Source: Streptomyces pactum
GTDB taxonomy: Bacteria; Actinomycetota; Actinomycetes; Streptomycetales; Streptomycetaceae
DNA: 64,000 nt
Assembly: GCF_016031615.1 (NCBI RefSeq)
Contig: NZ_JACYXC010000001.1
Location: 1,364,001 to 1,428,000, forward strand
Reading direction: 5' to 3'
Below are positions 1-9,249 of this stretch, piece by piece. Made by a program: the position numbers and the translations under genes. Under the pieces are notes generated by a model, which was not told where the DNA came from, did not search any database, and saw nothing but the letters and a program-made list of their open reading frames with translations. Positions within the stretch are counted from its first letter, which is position 1. Every line of letters begins with the position of its first letter.

Positions 1-439
1 TCACGCACACCCCTGGTAGAAGCAGCAGAACCAGCAAGCACCGGACATGAAACTCCGGTAAAGACTTGCGCGTACCACGCCACTCTAGACGCAGCGGGTA
101 CCCGGCCAGTCGCGGGGGTCGGTCGTGTTGACACCCGCCGTGCCGGGTACCGGACCGGCACCGGGAGCGGGCCCGGCCGGCGGGCCGGGCACCCGCCGCC
201 GGCGCCGTCACCGGCGTCGCTCCCCGCCCGGGAGGCGAACTCCGGCGCGGCCCGGCACCCTGGAGATGGCCCCGCGGGCCGGCCGGCGGGGCCCGGGAGC
301 ACGGGCGGGAAGGCGGTCGCCGGCCCGCGGCACGGGTGTCGCGGCGGCAGAAATCCCCTTTCCGCCAGCCGGTAGGCTCAACGCGCCGGTGTACGCATCG
401 TCACCGATTTCGACATGTGGAGAGGAGCCCTGACCCAGG
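1..439. other. non-coding leader upstream of tkt
   Basis: No convincing gene is visible. The only open frame (125-433) has low-complexity Gly/Pro/Arg composition and no recognisable domain. The first 110 bases are less GC-rich than the rest and probably carry the tkt promoter, but I could not place -35 and -10 boxes with confidence. A GGAGAGGAG stretch near 419-427 is the likely tkt ribosome binding site. Confidence 0.5.
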
Positions 440-2536
440 GTGAGCACCAAGCCGACCACCACAGAGCTCGACGAGTGGACCGAACTGGACCAGCGGGCCA
501 TCGACACCGTCCGTGTTCTGGCCATGGATTCCGTACAGAAGGTCGGTAACGGCCACCCTGGCACGGCCATGAGCCTGGCGCCCGCGGCGTACCTGCTCTT
601 CCAGAAACTGATGCGGCACGACCCGTCGGACCCCGGCTGGGTCGGCCGCGACCGGTTCGTCCTCTCGCCGGGCCACACCAGCCTGACCCTCTACATCCAG
701 CTGTACCTCTCCGGCTACGGCCTGGAGCTGGACGACCTCAAGGCGTTCCGCACCTGGGGCAGCCGGACCCCGGGCCACCCGGAGCACGGCCACACCGTGG
801 GCGTGGAGACCACCACCGGCCCGCTGGGGCAGGGCATCGCCAACGCGGTGGGCATGGCCATGGCCGCCCGCTACGAGCGCGGCCTGTTCGACCCGGACGC
901 CCCCGAGGGCACCTCGCCGTTCGACCACACCATCTGGGCGATCGTCTCCGACGGCGACCTGGAGGAGGGCATCTCCGCGGAGGCGTCCTCGCTGGCCGGC
1001 CACCAGAAGCTGGGCAACCTGGTCGCCCTCTACGACGACAACCACATCTCGATCGAGGGCGACACCGCGACCGCGCTCTCCGAGGACGTGCTGAAGCGGT
1101 ACGAGGCGTACGGCTGGCACGTGCAGCGGATCGAGCAGGCGCCCAACGGCGACTTCGACGTCCACGCGCTGTACGCGGCGCTGAAGGCGGCCCAGGAGGA
1201 GACCGGGCGTCCCTCGCTGATCGCCGCCCGCACCATCATCGCCTGGCCCGCCCCGAACGCGCAGAACACCGAGGCCTCGCACGGCTCGGCGCTGGGCGAG
1301 GAGGAGGTGGCGGCCACCAAGCGGGTGCTGGGCTTCGACCCCGAGCAGCACTTCCAGGTCGAGGACGAGGTGCTCCGGCACGCCCGCGCGGTGGTGGACC
1401 GGGGCCGGGAGGCGCGTACCGCCTGGGACCGGCGGTTCAAGGAGTGGCGCAACGCCAACCCCGAGCGGGCCGCCGAGTTCGACCGGATCGCCGCCGGTGA
1501 GCTGCCCGAGGGCTGGGAGGAGACGCTGCCGGTCTTCGAGCCCGGCAAGGACGTGGCGACCCGCAAGGCGTCCGGGCAGGTCCTCAAGGCGCTGGGCGGG
1601 GTGATCCCGGAGTTGTGGGGCGGTTCGGCCGACCTCGCCGGCTCCAACAACACCACCATCGACCCCACCTCCTCCTTCCTGCCGAAGGACAACCCGCTGC
1701 CGGAGGCCGACCCGTACGGCCGCACCATCCACTTCGGCATCCGCGAGCACGCCATGGGCTCGACCATGAACGGCATCGCGCTGCACGGCAACACCCGGGT
1801 GTACGGCGGCACCTTCCTGGTCTTCTCCGACTACATGCGCCCGGCCGTCCGGCTGGCCGCGCTGATGAAGCTGCCGGTCACCTACGTGTGGACGCACGAC
1901 TCCATCGGCCTGGGCGAGGACGGTCCGACCCACCAGCCGGTGGAGCACCTCGCGGCGCTGCGGGCCATCCCCGGGCTGAACGTCGTCCGGCCCGCGGACG
2001 CCAACGAGACGGCGATCGCCTGGCGGGAGATCCTGCGCCGGCACGCCGACCGGCCGGCCCCGCACGGCCTCGCGCTGACCCGGCAGAACGTGCCGACCTA
2101 CGCGCCCGACGAGAACGCCGCCCGGGGCGGGTACGTGCTGCTGGAGGCCGAGGGGCCGGACGGCGGGCGCACCGAGCCGCAGGTGGTGCTGATCGGCACC
2201 GGCTCCGAGGTGCAGCTCGCCGTCGAGGCCCGGGAGCTGCTGCAGGCCGAGGGCGTGCCGGCCCGGGTGGTGTCGATGCCGTCCGTGGAGTGGTTCGAGG
2301 AGCAGGATCAGGCGTACCGCGACAGCGTGCTGCCGCCGTCGGTCCGGGCGCGGGTGGCCGTCGAGGCGGGCATCGGCCTGACCTGGTACCGGTACGTCGG
2401 CGAGGCGGGACGCGTCGTGTCGCTGGAGCACTTCGGGGCAAGTGCCGACTACAAGGTGCTGTTCCGTGAGTTCGGGCTCACCGCCGACGCGGTGGCGCGG
2501 GCCGCCCGGGAATCTCTGGCCGCCGCCGGTCGCTGA
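440..2536 (+). CDS. tkt: transketolase
   Basis: Transketolase moves two-carbon ketol units between sugar phosphates in the non-oxidative pentose phosphate pathway, using thiamine diphosphate, in the cytoplasm. The 698-residue product has the normal family length. It carries the N-terminal GNGHPGTAMSLAP region, the thiamine-diphosphate motif starting at GDGDLEEG (about residues 171-178), and the central DSIGLGEDGPTHQPVEHLAALR block of the pyrimidine domain. I chose the GTG at 440 because it matches the usual MSTKPTT-like start and has a GGAGAGGAG upstream. It heads a block with tal, zwf, opcA and pgl. The stop touches a potential in-frame ATG of the tal frame at 2536, so the genes are probably cotranscribed. 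Confidence 0.97.
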   Translation: MSTKPTTTELDEWTELDQRAIDTVRVLAMDSVQKVGNGHPGTAMSLAPAAYLLFQKLMRHDPSDPGWVGRDRFVLSPGHTSLTLYIQLYLSGYGLELDDLKAFRTWGSRTPGHPEHGHTVGVETTTGPLGQGIANAVGMAMAARYERGLFDPDAPEGTSPFDHTIWAIVSDGDLEEGISAEASSLAGHQKLGNLVALYDDNHISIEGDTATALSEDVLKRYEAYGWHVQRIEQAPNGDFDVHALYAALKAAQEETGRPSLIAARTIIAWPAPNAQNTEASHGSALGEEEVAATKRVLGFDPEQHFQVEDEVLRHARAVVDRGREARTAWDRRFKEWRNANPERAAEFDRIAAGELPEGWEETLPVFEPGKDVATRKASGQVLKALGGVIPELWGGSADLAGSNNTTIDPTSSFLPKDNPLPEADPYGRTIHFGIREHAMGSTMNGIALHGNTRVYGGTFLVFSDYMRPAVRLAALMKLPVTYVWTHDSIGLGEDGPTHQPVEHLAALRAIPGLNVVRPADANETAIAWREILRRHADRPAPHGLALTRQNVPTYAPDENAARGGYVLLEAEGPDGGRTEPQVVLIGTGSEVQLAVEARELLQAEGVPARVVSMPSVEWFEEQDQAYRDSVLPPSVRARVAVEAGIGLTWYRYVGEAGRVVSLEHFGASADYKVLFREFGLTADAVARAARESLAAAGR

Positions 2537-2571
2537 TGCCCGTAGAGACCAAGTATGGAGATGCAATTTTC

Positions 2572-3690
2572 ATGACAGACGCACTCAAGCGCCTCTCCGA
2601 CGAGGGCGTGGCGATCTGGCTCGACGACCTGTCGCGCAAGCGGATCACCTCCGGCAACCTCGCCGAGCTGATCGACTCCAGCCACGTCGTGGGCGTGACC
2701 ACCAACCCGTCGATCTTCCAGAAGGCGATCTCCGGCGGTGACGGATACGAGCAGCAGCTGCGGGATCTCGCGGTGCGCCGGGTCACCGTCGAGGAGGCCG
2801 TCCGCATGATCACCACCTCGGACGTCCGGGACGCGGCGGACATCCTGCGGCCGGTGTTCGACGCCACCGGCGGCCAGGACGGCCGGGTGTCCATCGAGGT
2901 GGACCCGCGGCTGGCGCACGACACCGAGGCCACCGTCGCCGAGGCCAAGCAGCTGGCGTGGCTGGTGGACCGGCCCAACACCTTCATCAAGATCCCGGCG
3001 ACCAGGGCCGGCCTGCCGGCGATCACCGAGGTCATCGGTCTGGGCATCAGCGTGAACGTGACGCTGATCTTCTCCCTGGAGCGCTACCGGGAGGTGATGA
3101 CCGCCTACCTGGCCGGCCTGGAGAAGGCGAAGGCCGCGGGGCTGGACCTGTCCAAGATCCGTTCGGTGGCGTCGTTCTTCGTCTCCCGTGTGGACACCGA
3201 GATCGACAAGCGGCTGGCCAAGCTCGGCGGCGACGAGGCCGACCGGCTGCGCGGCCGGGCGGCGCTGGCCAACGCGCGGCTGGCCTACCAGGCGTTCGAA
3301 GAGGTGTTCAGCTCCGACCGCTGGGCGGCGCTGGACAAGGCGGGCGCGCACAAGCAGCGTCCGCTGTGGGCCTCCACCGGCGTGAAGGACCCGGCGTACA
3401 AGGACACGCTGTACGTCGACGAGCTGGTCGCCCCCGGCACCGTGAACACCATGCCGGAGGCCACCCTGGAGGCCACCGCGGCGCGCGGCGAGATCACCGG
3501 GGACACCGTCCGCGGCCGGTACGAGGAGGCCCGGGCCGACCTCGACGCGCTGGCCCGGCTGGGCATCTCCTACGACGAGGTGGTCCAGCTGCTGGAGGAC
3601 GAGGGCGTGGAGAAGTTCGAGGCGTCCTGGACCGACCTGCTCACGTCCACCGAGGCGGAGCTCAAGCGCCTCGCCCCCGCGGAGGCATGA
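2572..3690 (+). CDS. tal: transaldolase
   Basis: Transaldolase transfers a dihydroxyacetone unit between sedoheptulose 7-phosphate and glyceraldehyde 3-phosphate. The product is 372 residues, the size of the long actinobacterial transaldolases that are also found fused or linked to other pentose-phosphate enzymes. The motif VTTNPSIFQKAI near residue 44 and the Schiff-base lysine in TFIKIPAT (K140) are present. I start at the ATG at 2572 because MTDALKRLSDEG is the conserved N terminus. An in-frame ATG at 2536 overlapping the tkt stop is an alternative. The stop overlaps the zwf start by 4 bases, which indicates translational coupling. Confidence 0.96.
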   Translation: MTDALKRLSDEGVAIWLDDLSRKRITSGNLAELIDSSHVVGVTTNPSIFQKAISGGDGYEQQLRDLAVRRVTVEEAVRMITTSDVRDAADILRPVFDATGGQDGRVSIEVDPRLAHDTEATVAEAKQLAWLVDRPNTFIKIPATRAGLPAITEVIGLGISVNVTLIFSLERYREVMTAYLAGLEKAKAAGLDLSKIRSVASFFVSRVDTEIDKRLAKLGGDEADRLRGRAALANARLAYQAFEEVFSSDRWAALDKAGAHKQRPLWASTGVKDPAYKDTLYVDELVAPGTVNTMPEATLEATAARGEITGDTVRGRYEEARADLDALARLGISYDEVVQLLEDEGVEKFEASWTDLLTSTEAELKRLAPAEA

Positions 3691-5231
3691 CCTTGACCTC
3701 TTCGTCCGCGAGCGGTGCCAACCCGCTTCGTGACGCCCAGGACCGGCGGCTCCCGCGCATCGCGGGGCCGTCGGGCCTGGTGATCTTCGGCGTCACGGGC
3801 GATTTGTCCCGTAAGAAGCTGATGCCCGCCGTATACGACCTGGCCAACCGCGGCCTGCTGCCGCCGGGCTTCTCGCTCGTCGGCTTCGCCCGCCGGGACT
3901 GGGAGGACGAGGACTTCGCGCAGGTCGTCCATGACGCGGTCAAGGAGCACGCGCGCACGCCGTTCCGCGAGGAGGTGTGGCAGCAGCTCGCCGAGGGCTT
4001 CCGGTTCGTGCCCGGCGAGTTCTCCGACGACGAGGCGTTCGCGACCCTGAAGGCCACCATCGAGGACCTGGACAAGGCGCGCGGCACGGGCGGCAACTTC
4101 GCCTTCTACCTGTCGGTACCGCCGAAGTTCTTCCCCACCGTGGTGCAGCAGCTGAAGAAGCACGGGCTGTCCCACGGCAGCGGCGACTCCTGGCGGCGCG
4201 CCGTCATCGAGAAGCCGTTCGGCCACGACCTGGCCAGCGCCCAGCAGCTCAACCAGGTCGTCCACGAGGTCTTCCCGCCCAGCGACGTCTTCCGCATCGA
4301 CCACTACCTGGGCAAGGAGACGGTCCAGAACATCCTGGCGCTGCGCTTCGCCAACACGATGTTCGAACCGCTGTGGAACCGCAGCTACGTGGACCACGTC
4401 CAGATCACCATGGCCGAGGACATCGGCATCGGCGGCCGGGCCGGCTACTACGACGGCATCGGTTCGGCACGGGACGTCATCCAGAACCACCTGCTCCAGC
4501 TGCTGGCGCTCACCGCGATGGAGGAGCCCGCCTCCTTCGACGCCAAGGCGCTGGTCACCGAGAAGCTGAAGGTCCTCAAGGCGGTCAAGTTGCCGCAGGA
4601 CCTGGGCCTGCACACGGTGCGTGGGCAGTACGCGCACGGCTGGCAGGGCGGCGAGGAGGTGCTCGGCTACCTGGAGGAGGAGGGCATCGACCCGAACTCC
4701 AAGACCGACACCTTCGCCGCGATCAAGCTGGAGATCGACAACCGCCGCTGGGCCGGGGTTCCCTTCTATCTGCGGACCGGCAAGCGGCTGGGCCGCCGGG
4801 TCACCGAGATCGCGGTGGTCTTCCAGCGCGCCCCCTACTCGCCCTTCGACGCCACCGACACCCAGGAGCTGGGCGAGAACGCCCTGGTCATCCGGGTGCA
4901 GCCGGACGAGGGCGTGACCATCCGGTTCGGCTCCAAGGTGCCCGGCACCTCCATGGAGATCCGGGACGTGACCATGGACTTCGCCTACGGCGAGTCCTTC
5001 ACCGAGTCCAGCCCCGAGGCCTACGAACGGCTGCTGCTGGACGTCCTGCTCGGTGACGCCAACCTCTTCCCCCGGCACCAGGAGGTGGAGGAGTCCTGGC
5101 GGATCCTCGACCCGATCGAGGAGTACTGGGACCGGCACGGCAAGCCGGAGCAGTACACCGCCGGCACCTGGGGGCCGAAGGCGGCGGACGAGATGCTCGC
5201 ACGAGACGGACGGAGCTGGCGCCGGCCATGA
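3687..5231 (+). CDS. zwf: glucose-6-phosphate 1-dehydrogenase
   Basis: This enzyme oxidises glucose 6-phosphate to 6-phosphogluconolactone with NADP(+), the entry step of the oxidative pentose phosphate pathway. The 514-residue product shows the dinucleotide-binding motif VIFGVTGDLSRKK (about 32-44), EKPFGHDL (about 174-181) and the catalytic RIDHYLGKE (about 202-210). The ATG at 3687 overlaps the tal stop as ATGA and follows a GGAGG. The next gene, opcA, encodes its assembly partner and overlaps by 4 bases, as usual in actinobacteria and cyanobacteria. Length and motifs are complete. Confidence 0.97.
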   Translation: MTLTSSSASGANPLRDAQDRRLPRIAGPSGLVIFGVTGDLSRKKLMPAVYDLANRGLLPPGFSLVGFARRDWEDEDFAQVVHDAVKEHARTPFREEVWQQLAEGFRFVPGEFSDDEAFATLKATIEDLDKARGTGGNFAFYLSVPPKFFPTVVQQLKKHGLSHGSGDSWRRAVIEKPFGHDLASAQQLNQVVHEVFPPSDVFRIDHYLGKETVQNILALRFANTMFEPLWNRSYVDHVQITMAEDIGIGGRAGYYDGIGSARDVIQNHLLQLLALTAMEEPASFDAKALVTEKLKVLKAVKLPQDLGLHTVRGQYAHGWQGGEEVLGYLEEEGIDPNSKTDTFAAIKLEIDNRRWAGVPFYLRTGKRLGRRVTEIAVVFQRAPYSPFDATDTQELGENALVIRVQPDEGVTIRFGSKVPGTSMEIRDVTMDFAYGESFTESSPEAYERLLLDVLLGDANLFPRHQEVEESWRILDPIEEYWDRHGKPEQYTAGTWGPKAADEMLARDGRSWRRP

Positions 5232-6373
5232 ACATCGATCTCACGGACACCACGTCCAGCCAGATCAACGCGGCCCTCGTCAAGGCGCGCCGGGCGAGCG
5301 GGTCCCCGGCCGTCGGCATGGTGCTCACCCTGGTGATCGTCACCGACGAGGGGAACCACTACGACGCGCTGAAGGCGGCGAACGAGGCGTCCAAGGAGCA
5401 CCCCTCACGCATCCTGGTCGTCATCAAGCGCCCGGGACGCTCACCGCGCGACCGCAAGATGGCCCGGCTCGACGCAGAGGTGCGGGTGGGCGGGGAGACC
5501 GGCACCGGCGAAACGGTCCTGCTGCGGCTCCACGGGGAGCTGGCCAACCACGCCCACTCGGTCGTCCTGCCGCTGCTGCTGCCGGACGCCCCGGTGGTGG
5601 TGTGGTGGCCGGAGGACGCGCCGGACCACCCCAGCGAGGACCTCCTCGGCCGGCTCGCGGCGCGGCGCATCACCGACGCCCAGGCCACCGAGGACCCGGT
5701 CGCCACGCTCGGGCTGCGGGCCGCCACCTACACGCCGGGCGACACCGACCTGGCCTGGACCCGGATCACCCCTTGGCGCAGTGTGCTCGCCGCCGCGCTG
5801 GACCAGAAGCACTCCGCGATCAGGTCCGCCGTGGTGGAGGGCGAGGCGTACAACCCCAGCAGCGAACTGCTGGCGCTCTGGCTCGCCGAGCGGCTGGGGG
5901 TGCCGGTGGAGCGGCAGGTCTCCGACGGCCCCGGGCTGACCGCGGTCCGGCTGGAGACCGAGGACGGCACGATCTGCCTGGACCGGGCGGACGGTTCGCT
6001 GGCGGAGCTGGCCATGCCCGGTCAGCCGGACCGGCACGTGGCGCTGCACCGCCGGGAGACCGCGGAGCTGATCGCGGAGGAGCTGCGGCGCCTGGACCCG
6101 GACGAGACCTACGCGTCCGCGGTGAAGTTCGGCGTCGCCTCGCTGCGCCGGAGCGCCGACGCGCCGGACAAGGAGTCCGCCGAGTCCGCCCTGACGGCCG
6201 ACGACGCCGGTCCGGCCGGGGACACCCGGCAGCCGTCCGACGGCGCGGCCGCGGCCGGGGAGCCGCAGGACGGGCCGGCGGACGCGGAGCGGGACGGTTC
6301 CGCGCCGAAGGGGTCGTCGGCCAAGCGGTCGGCCGGCAGGAAGCCCGCGGGCCGGAAGGCGGGGGCCGCGTGA
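5228..6373 (+). CDS. opcA: glucose-6-phosphate dehydrogenase assembly protein OpcA
   Basis: OpcA is an accessory protein needed for assembly or full activity of glucose-6-phosphate dehydrogenase. It has no known catalytic activity of its own. The 381-residue product has the conserved core with VVLPLLLPDAPVVVWWPED and the later LAWTRITPWRSVLAAALDQ region. The last 60 or so residues are a low-complexity Ala/Gly/Lys-rich tail, which is variable among actinobacteria. Overlaps with zwf upstream (ATGA) and pgl downstream (GTGA) place it inside a tightly coupled operon. The assignment rests on the core plus position next to zwf. Confidence 0.95.
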   Translation: MNIDLTDTTSSQINAALVKARRASGSPAVGMVLTLVIVTDEGNHYDALKAANEASKEHPSRILVVIKRPGRSPRDRKMARLDAEVRVGGETGTGETVLLRLHGELANHAHSVVLPLLLPDAPVVVWWPEDAPDHPSEDLLGRLAARRITDAQATEDPVATLGLRAATYTPGDTDLAWTRITPWRSVLAAALDQKHSAIRSAVVEGEAYNPSSELLALWLAERLGVPVERQVSDGPGLTAVRLETEDGTICLDRADGSLAELAMPGQPDRHVALHRRETAELIAEELRRLDPDETYASAVKFGVASLRRSADAPDKESAESALTADDAGPAGDTRQPSDGAAAAGEPQDGPADAERDGSAPKGSSAKRSAGRKPAGRKAGAA

Positions 6374-7152
6374 CGCCTCCGCAGGTGGTGGTCCACCGTG
6401 ACAAGGAGCTCATGGCCCAGGCCGCGGCGGCCCGGCTGATCACCAAGATCGTGGACGCCCAGGCCGCCCGGGGGTCCGCCTCGGTGGTGCTCACCGGCGG
6501 TCGCAACGGCAACGGGCTGCTGGCCGCGCTGGCCGCCGCCCCGGCCCGGGACGCGGTGGACTGGTCGCGGCTGGACCTGTGGTGGGGCGACGAGCGGTTC
6601 CTGCCGGACGGTCACCCGGAGCGCAACCACACCCAGGCCCGCGAGGCGCTGCTGGACGCGGTGGGGCTGGACCCCGCCCGGGTCCACCCGATGCCCGCCT
6701 CCGACGGCCGGTTCTCCGGTGACGCGGAGGCCGCGGCCGAGGCGTACGCGGCGGAGCTGGCGGCCGCCGCGGAGCCGGCGAACCACGCCCGGGTGCCCTC
6801 GTTCGACGTGCTGCTGCTGGGCGTCGGGCCGGACACCCACGTGGCCTCGCTCTTCCCCGAGCTGCCGGCCGTCCGGGAGACCGAGCGGACGGTGGTGGGG
6901 GTGCGCGGCGCGCCGAAGCCGCCGCCCACCCGGGTGTCGCTGACGCTGCCGGCGATCCGGGCCGCCCGCGAGGTGTGGCTGCTGGCGGCCGGTGAGGACA
7001 AGGCACGGGCGGTGACCATCGCGCTCTCCGGGGCCGGGGAGATCCAGGCCCCGGCGGCCGGGGCCCGGGGACGGGCCCGGACGCTGTGGCTGCTGGACCG
7101 CGCCGCCGCGGCCGGGCTGCCGCGCGCCCTCTACCCGCCGGCGTCGCCCTGA
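6370..7152 (+). CDS. pgl: 6-phosphogluconolactonase
   Basis: This enzyme hydrolyses 6-phosphogluconolactone, the product of Zwf, to 6-phosphogluconate. The 260-residue product belongs to the DevB/SOL family related to glucosamine-6-phosphate deaminases. Visible blocks are VVLTGGRNGNGLLAAL near residue 40, WWGDERFLPDGHPERN near 74 and LLGVGPDTHVASLFP near 154. The GTG at 6370 overlaps the opcA stop as GTGA. It is the last gene of the tkt-tal-zwf-opcA-pgl block; the following 383 bases are non-coding and end in a strong hairpin. Confidence 0.95.
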   Translation: MTPPQVVVHRDKELMAQAAAARLITKIVDAQAARGSASVVLTGGRNGNGLLAALAAAPARDAVDWSRLDLWWGDERFLPDGHPERNHTQAREALLDAVGLDPARVHPMPASDGRFSGDAEAAAEAYAAELAAAAEPANHARVPSFDVLLLGVGPDTHVASLFPELPAVRETERTVVGVRGAPKPPPTRVSLTLPAIRAAREVWLLAAGEDKARAVTIALSGAGEIQAPAAGARGRARTLWLLDRAAAAGLPRALYPPASP

Positions 7153-7477
7153 CGCACTGCGCCGAACCGTGCCGGACGGCCCCGCGGGGCCGCGGCGCCA
7201 CCCGACCGCCCCGGTCCGGTGGCCCGCGCCTCCCCGCGGGGCCGCGGTATGTGTCCGGGGCCGGTACCGCGTGGCCGTGACGGGTGGTACGGCCCGGGCC
7301 ACCCGGCACGCGCCGGGCCCGGGAATCGTGGCGGGGCGGGGCCGGCGCGGCCTACCACGCACCGCTCCCGCTCGGGCGGGCCGGCCGGCGGCGGCCGTGC
7401 CACGGGCGTCGGCGGCCCGGACGGAACACGCCGGAGCGGGCGCGGCCACCGGACCCGGCCGGCCCGGTGGCCGCGCG

Positions 7478-7520
7478 GCCGCCCGCCCCGCCACCGGACG
7501 GTGGGACCGGGGCGGGCGGC
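7478..7520. terminator. long nested hairpin between convergent pgl and pgi
   Basis: The 383-base gap 7153-7535 contains no gene. It ends with a perfect 13-bp stem (7478-7490 with 7508-7520) enclosing a second perfect 6-bp hairpin (7491-7496 with 7499-7504). There is no U-tract, as is common in Streptomyces. Lying between two convergent genes and just past the pgi stop, it probably terminates both. A smaller perfect palindrome lies at 7178-7191. Confidence 0.7.
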
Positions 7521-7535
7521 CGGCGCGGTACCGGG

Positions 7536-9197
7536 TCAGCGGCCGCGCAGCTCGCGGTAGCGGGCGACCAGCGCGGCGGTGGAGGCGTCCAGCCCCGGCA
7601 CCTCGGTGCCCTCGGTCAGCGCCGGTTCCACCCGCTTGGCCAGCACCTTGCCCAGCTCGACGCCCCACTGGTCGAAGGAGTCGATGTTCCACACCGCGCC
7701 CTGGACGAACACCTTGTGCTCGTAGAGCGCGACCAGCTGGCCCAGCACCGACGGGGTCAGCTCGGCGGCGAGGATGGTGGTGGTGGGGTGGTTGCCGCGG
7801 AAGGTGCGGTGCGGCACCAGCTCGGCGGACACGCCCTCGGCAGCCACCTCCTCCGCGGTCTTGCCGAAGGCCAGTGCCTGGCCCTGGGCGAAGAGGTTGG
7901 CCATCAGCAGGTCGTGGTGGGCGGCGAACCGCTCGGGGAGGTCCGCCACCGGGCGGGCGAAGCCGATCAGATCGGCCGGGACGACCTTGGTGCCCTGGTG
8001 GAGCAACTGGTAGTAGGCGTGCTGGCCGTTGGTGCCGGGCGTGCCCCAGACCACCGGGCCGGTCTGCCAGGTCACCGGTTCGCCCTGCCGGTCCACCGAC
8101 TTGCCGTTGGACTCCATGTCGAGCTGCTGGAGGTAGGCGGTGAACTTCGACAGGTAGTGGCTGTACGGCAGGACCGCGTGCGACTGGGCGTCGTGGAAGT
8201 TGTTGTACCAGATGCCCAGCAGACCCAGCAGGAGGGGAGCGTTCTGCTCCGCGGGAGCGGTCCGGAAGTGCTCGTCCACCTCGTGGAAGCCGGCGAGCAT
8301 CTCGCGGAAGGCGTCCGGCCCGATGGCGAGCATCAGGGAGAGCCCGATCGCCGAGTCGTAGGAGTACCGGCCGCCGACCCAGTCCCAGAACTCGAACATG
8401 TTGGCCGTGTCGATGCCGAACTCGGCGACCTTCGCCGCGTTGGTGGACAGCGCCACGAAGTGCTTGGCCACCGCCTCCGGACCCGCCCCCAGACCGGCCA
8501 GCAGCCACTCCCGGGCGGAGGACGCGTTGGTGATGGTCTCGATGGTGGTGAAGGTCTTGGAGGCGACGATGAACAGCGTCTCGGCCGGGTCGAGGTCGCG
8601 CACCGCCTCGTGCAGGTCGGCGCCGTCCACGTTGGAGACGAAACGGAAGGTCAGATCGCGCGCGGTGTAGGAGCGCAGCACCTCGTACGCCATCGCGGGA
8701 CCCAGGTCGGAGCCCCCGATGCCGATGTTGACCACGTTCCTGACGGGTCGGCCGGTGTGCCCGGTCCACTGCCCGGAGCGCACCCGGTCGCTGAAGGTGG
8801 CCATCTTGGTGAGGACCGCGTGCACATCGGGGACGACGTCCTTGCCGTCCACCCGGACGGCCGCCGACCGCGGCGCGCGCAGCGCGGTGTGCAGCACCGC
8901 CCGGTCCTCGGTGTTGTTGATCTTCTCGCCGCGGAACATGGCGTCCCGCAGCCGGGCCACCCCGGTGGCCTCGGCAAGCTCCCGCAGCAGTCGCAGCGTC
9001 TCGTCGGTGATCAGGTGCTTGGAGTAGTCCAGGTGGAGGTCACCGACCCGGAGGGTGTACCGCTCGGCGCGGCCGGGGTCGGTGGCGAACAGCTCCCGCA
9101 GGTGGGTGTCCCCCAGCTCCTGACGGTGCTCGGCCAGCGCCTGCCACTGCGGCAAGTGGTCCAGCCTGCCGCGGGTTTCTGCGTTCATCTCGGACAT
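7536..9197 (-). CDS. pgi: glucose-6-phosphate isomerase
   Basis: This enzyme interconverts glucose 6-phosphate and fructose 6-phosphate, linking glycolysis to the pentose phosphate genes next door. The 553-residue product has the full length of the large (E. coli-type) isomerases. Family signatures include NIGIGGSDLGPAMAYEVL, IVASKTFTTIETITNA and GTPGTNGQHAYYQLLHQG. The start at 9197 gives MSEMNAETRG; the ATG nine bases further in is an alternative because neither has a strong ribosome binding site. It is transcribed toward pgl and lies 52 bases downstream of an MFS gene on the same strand. Confidence 0.97.
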   Translation of the reverse strand: MSEMNAETRGRLDHLPQWQALAEHRQELGDTHLRELFATDPGRAERYTLRVGDLHLDYSKHLITDETLRLLRELAEATGVARLRDAMFRGEKINNTEDRAVLHTALRAPRSAAVRVDGKDVVPDVHAVLTKMATFSDRVRSGQWTGHTGRPVRNVVNIGIGGSDLGPAMAYEVLRSYTARDLTFRFVSNVDGADLHEAVRDLDPAETLFIVASKTFTTIETITNASSAREWLLAGLGAGPEAVAKHFVALSTNAAKVAEFGIDTANMFEFWDWVGGRYSYDSAIGLSLMLAIGPDAFREMLAGFHEVDEHFRTAPAEQNAPLLLGLLGIWYNNFHDAQSHAVLPYSHYLSKFTAYLQQLDMESNGKSVDRQGEPVTWQTGPVVWGTPGTNGQHAYYQLLHQGTKVVPADLIGFARPVADLPERFAAHHDLLMANLFAQGQALAFGKTAEEVAAEGVSAELVPHRTFRGNHPTTTILAAELTPSVLGQLVALYEHKVFVQGAVWNIDSFDQWGVELGKVLAKRVEPALTEGTEVPGLDASTAALVARYRELRGR

Positions 9198-9249
9198 CAG
9201 CCCACTTCGTCTCGTGCCTGCAACCCCGCCATGGTCAACTTTACGGCCG

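Noticed and set aside
125..433. Plus-strand open frame of 102 codons before tkt
   Set aside because: Low-complexity Gly/Pro/Arg product with no domain and no ribosome binding site; its 3' end covers the tkt ribosome binding site.
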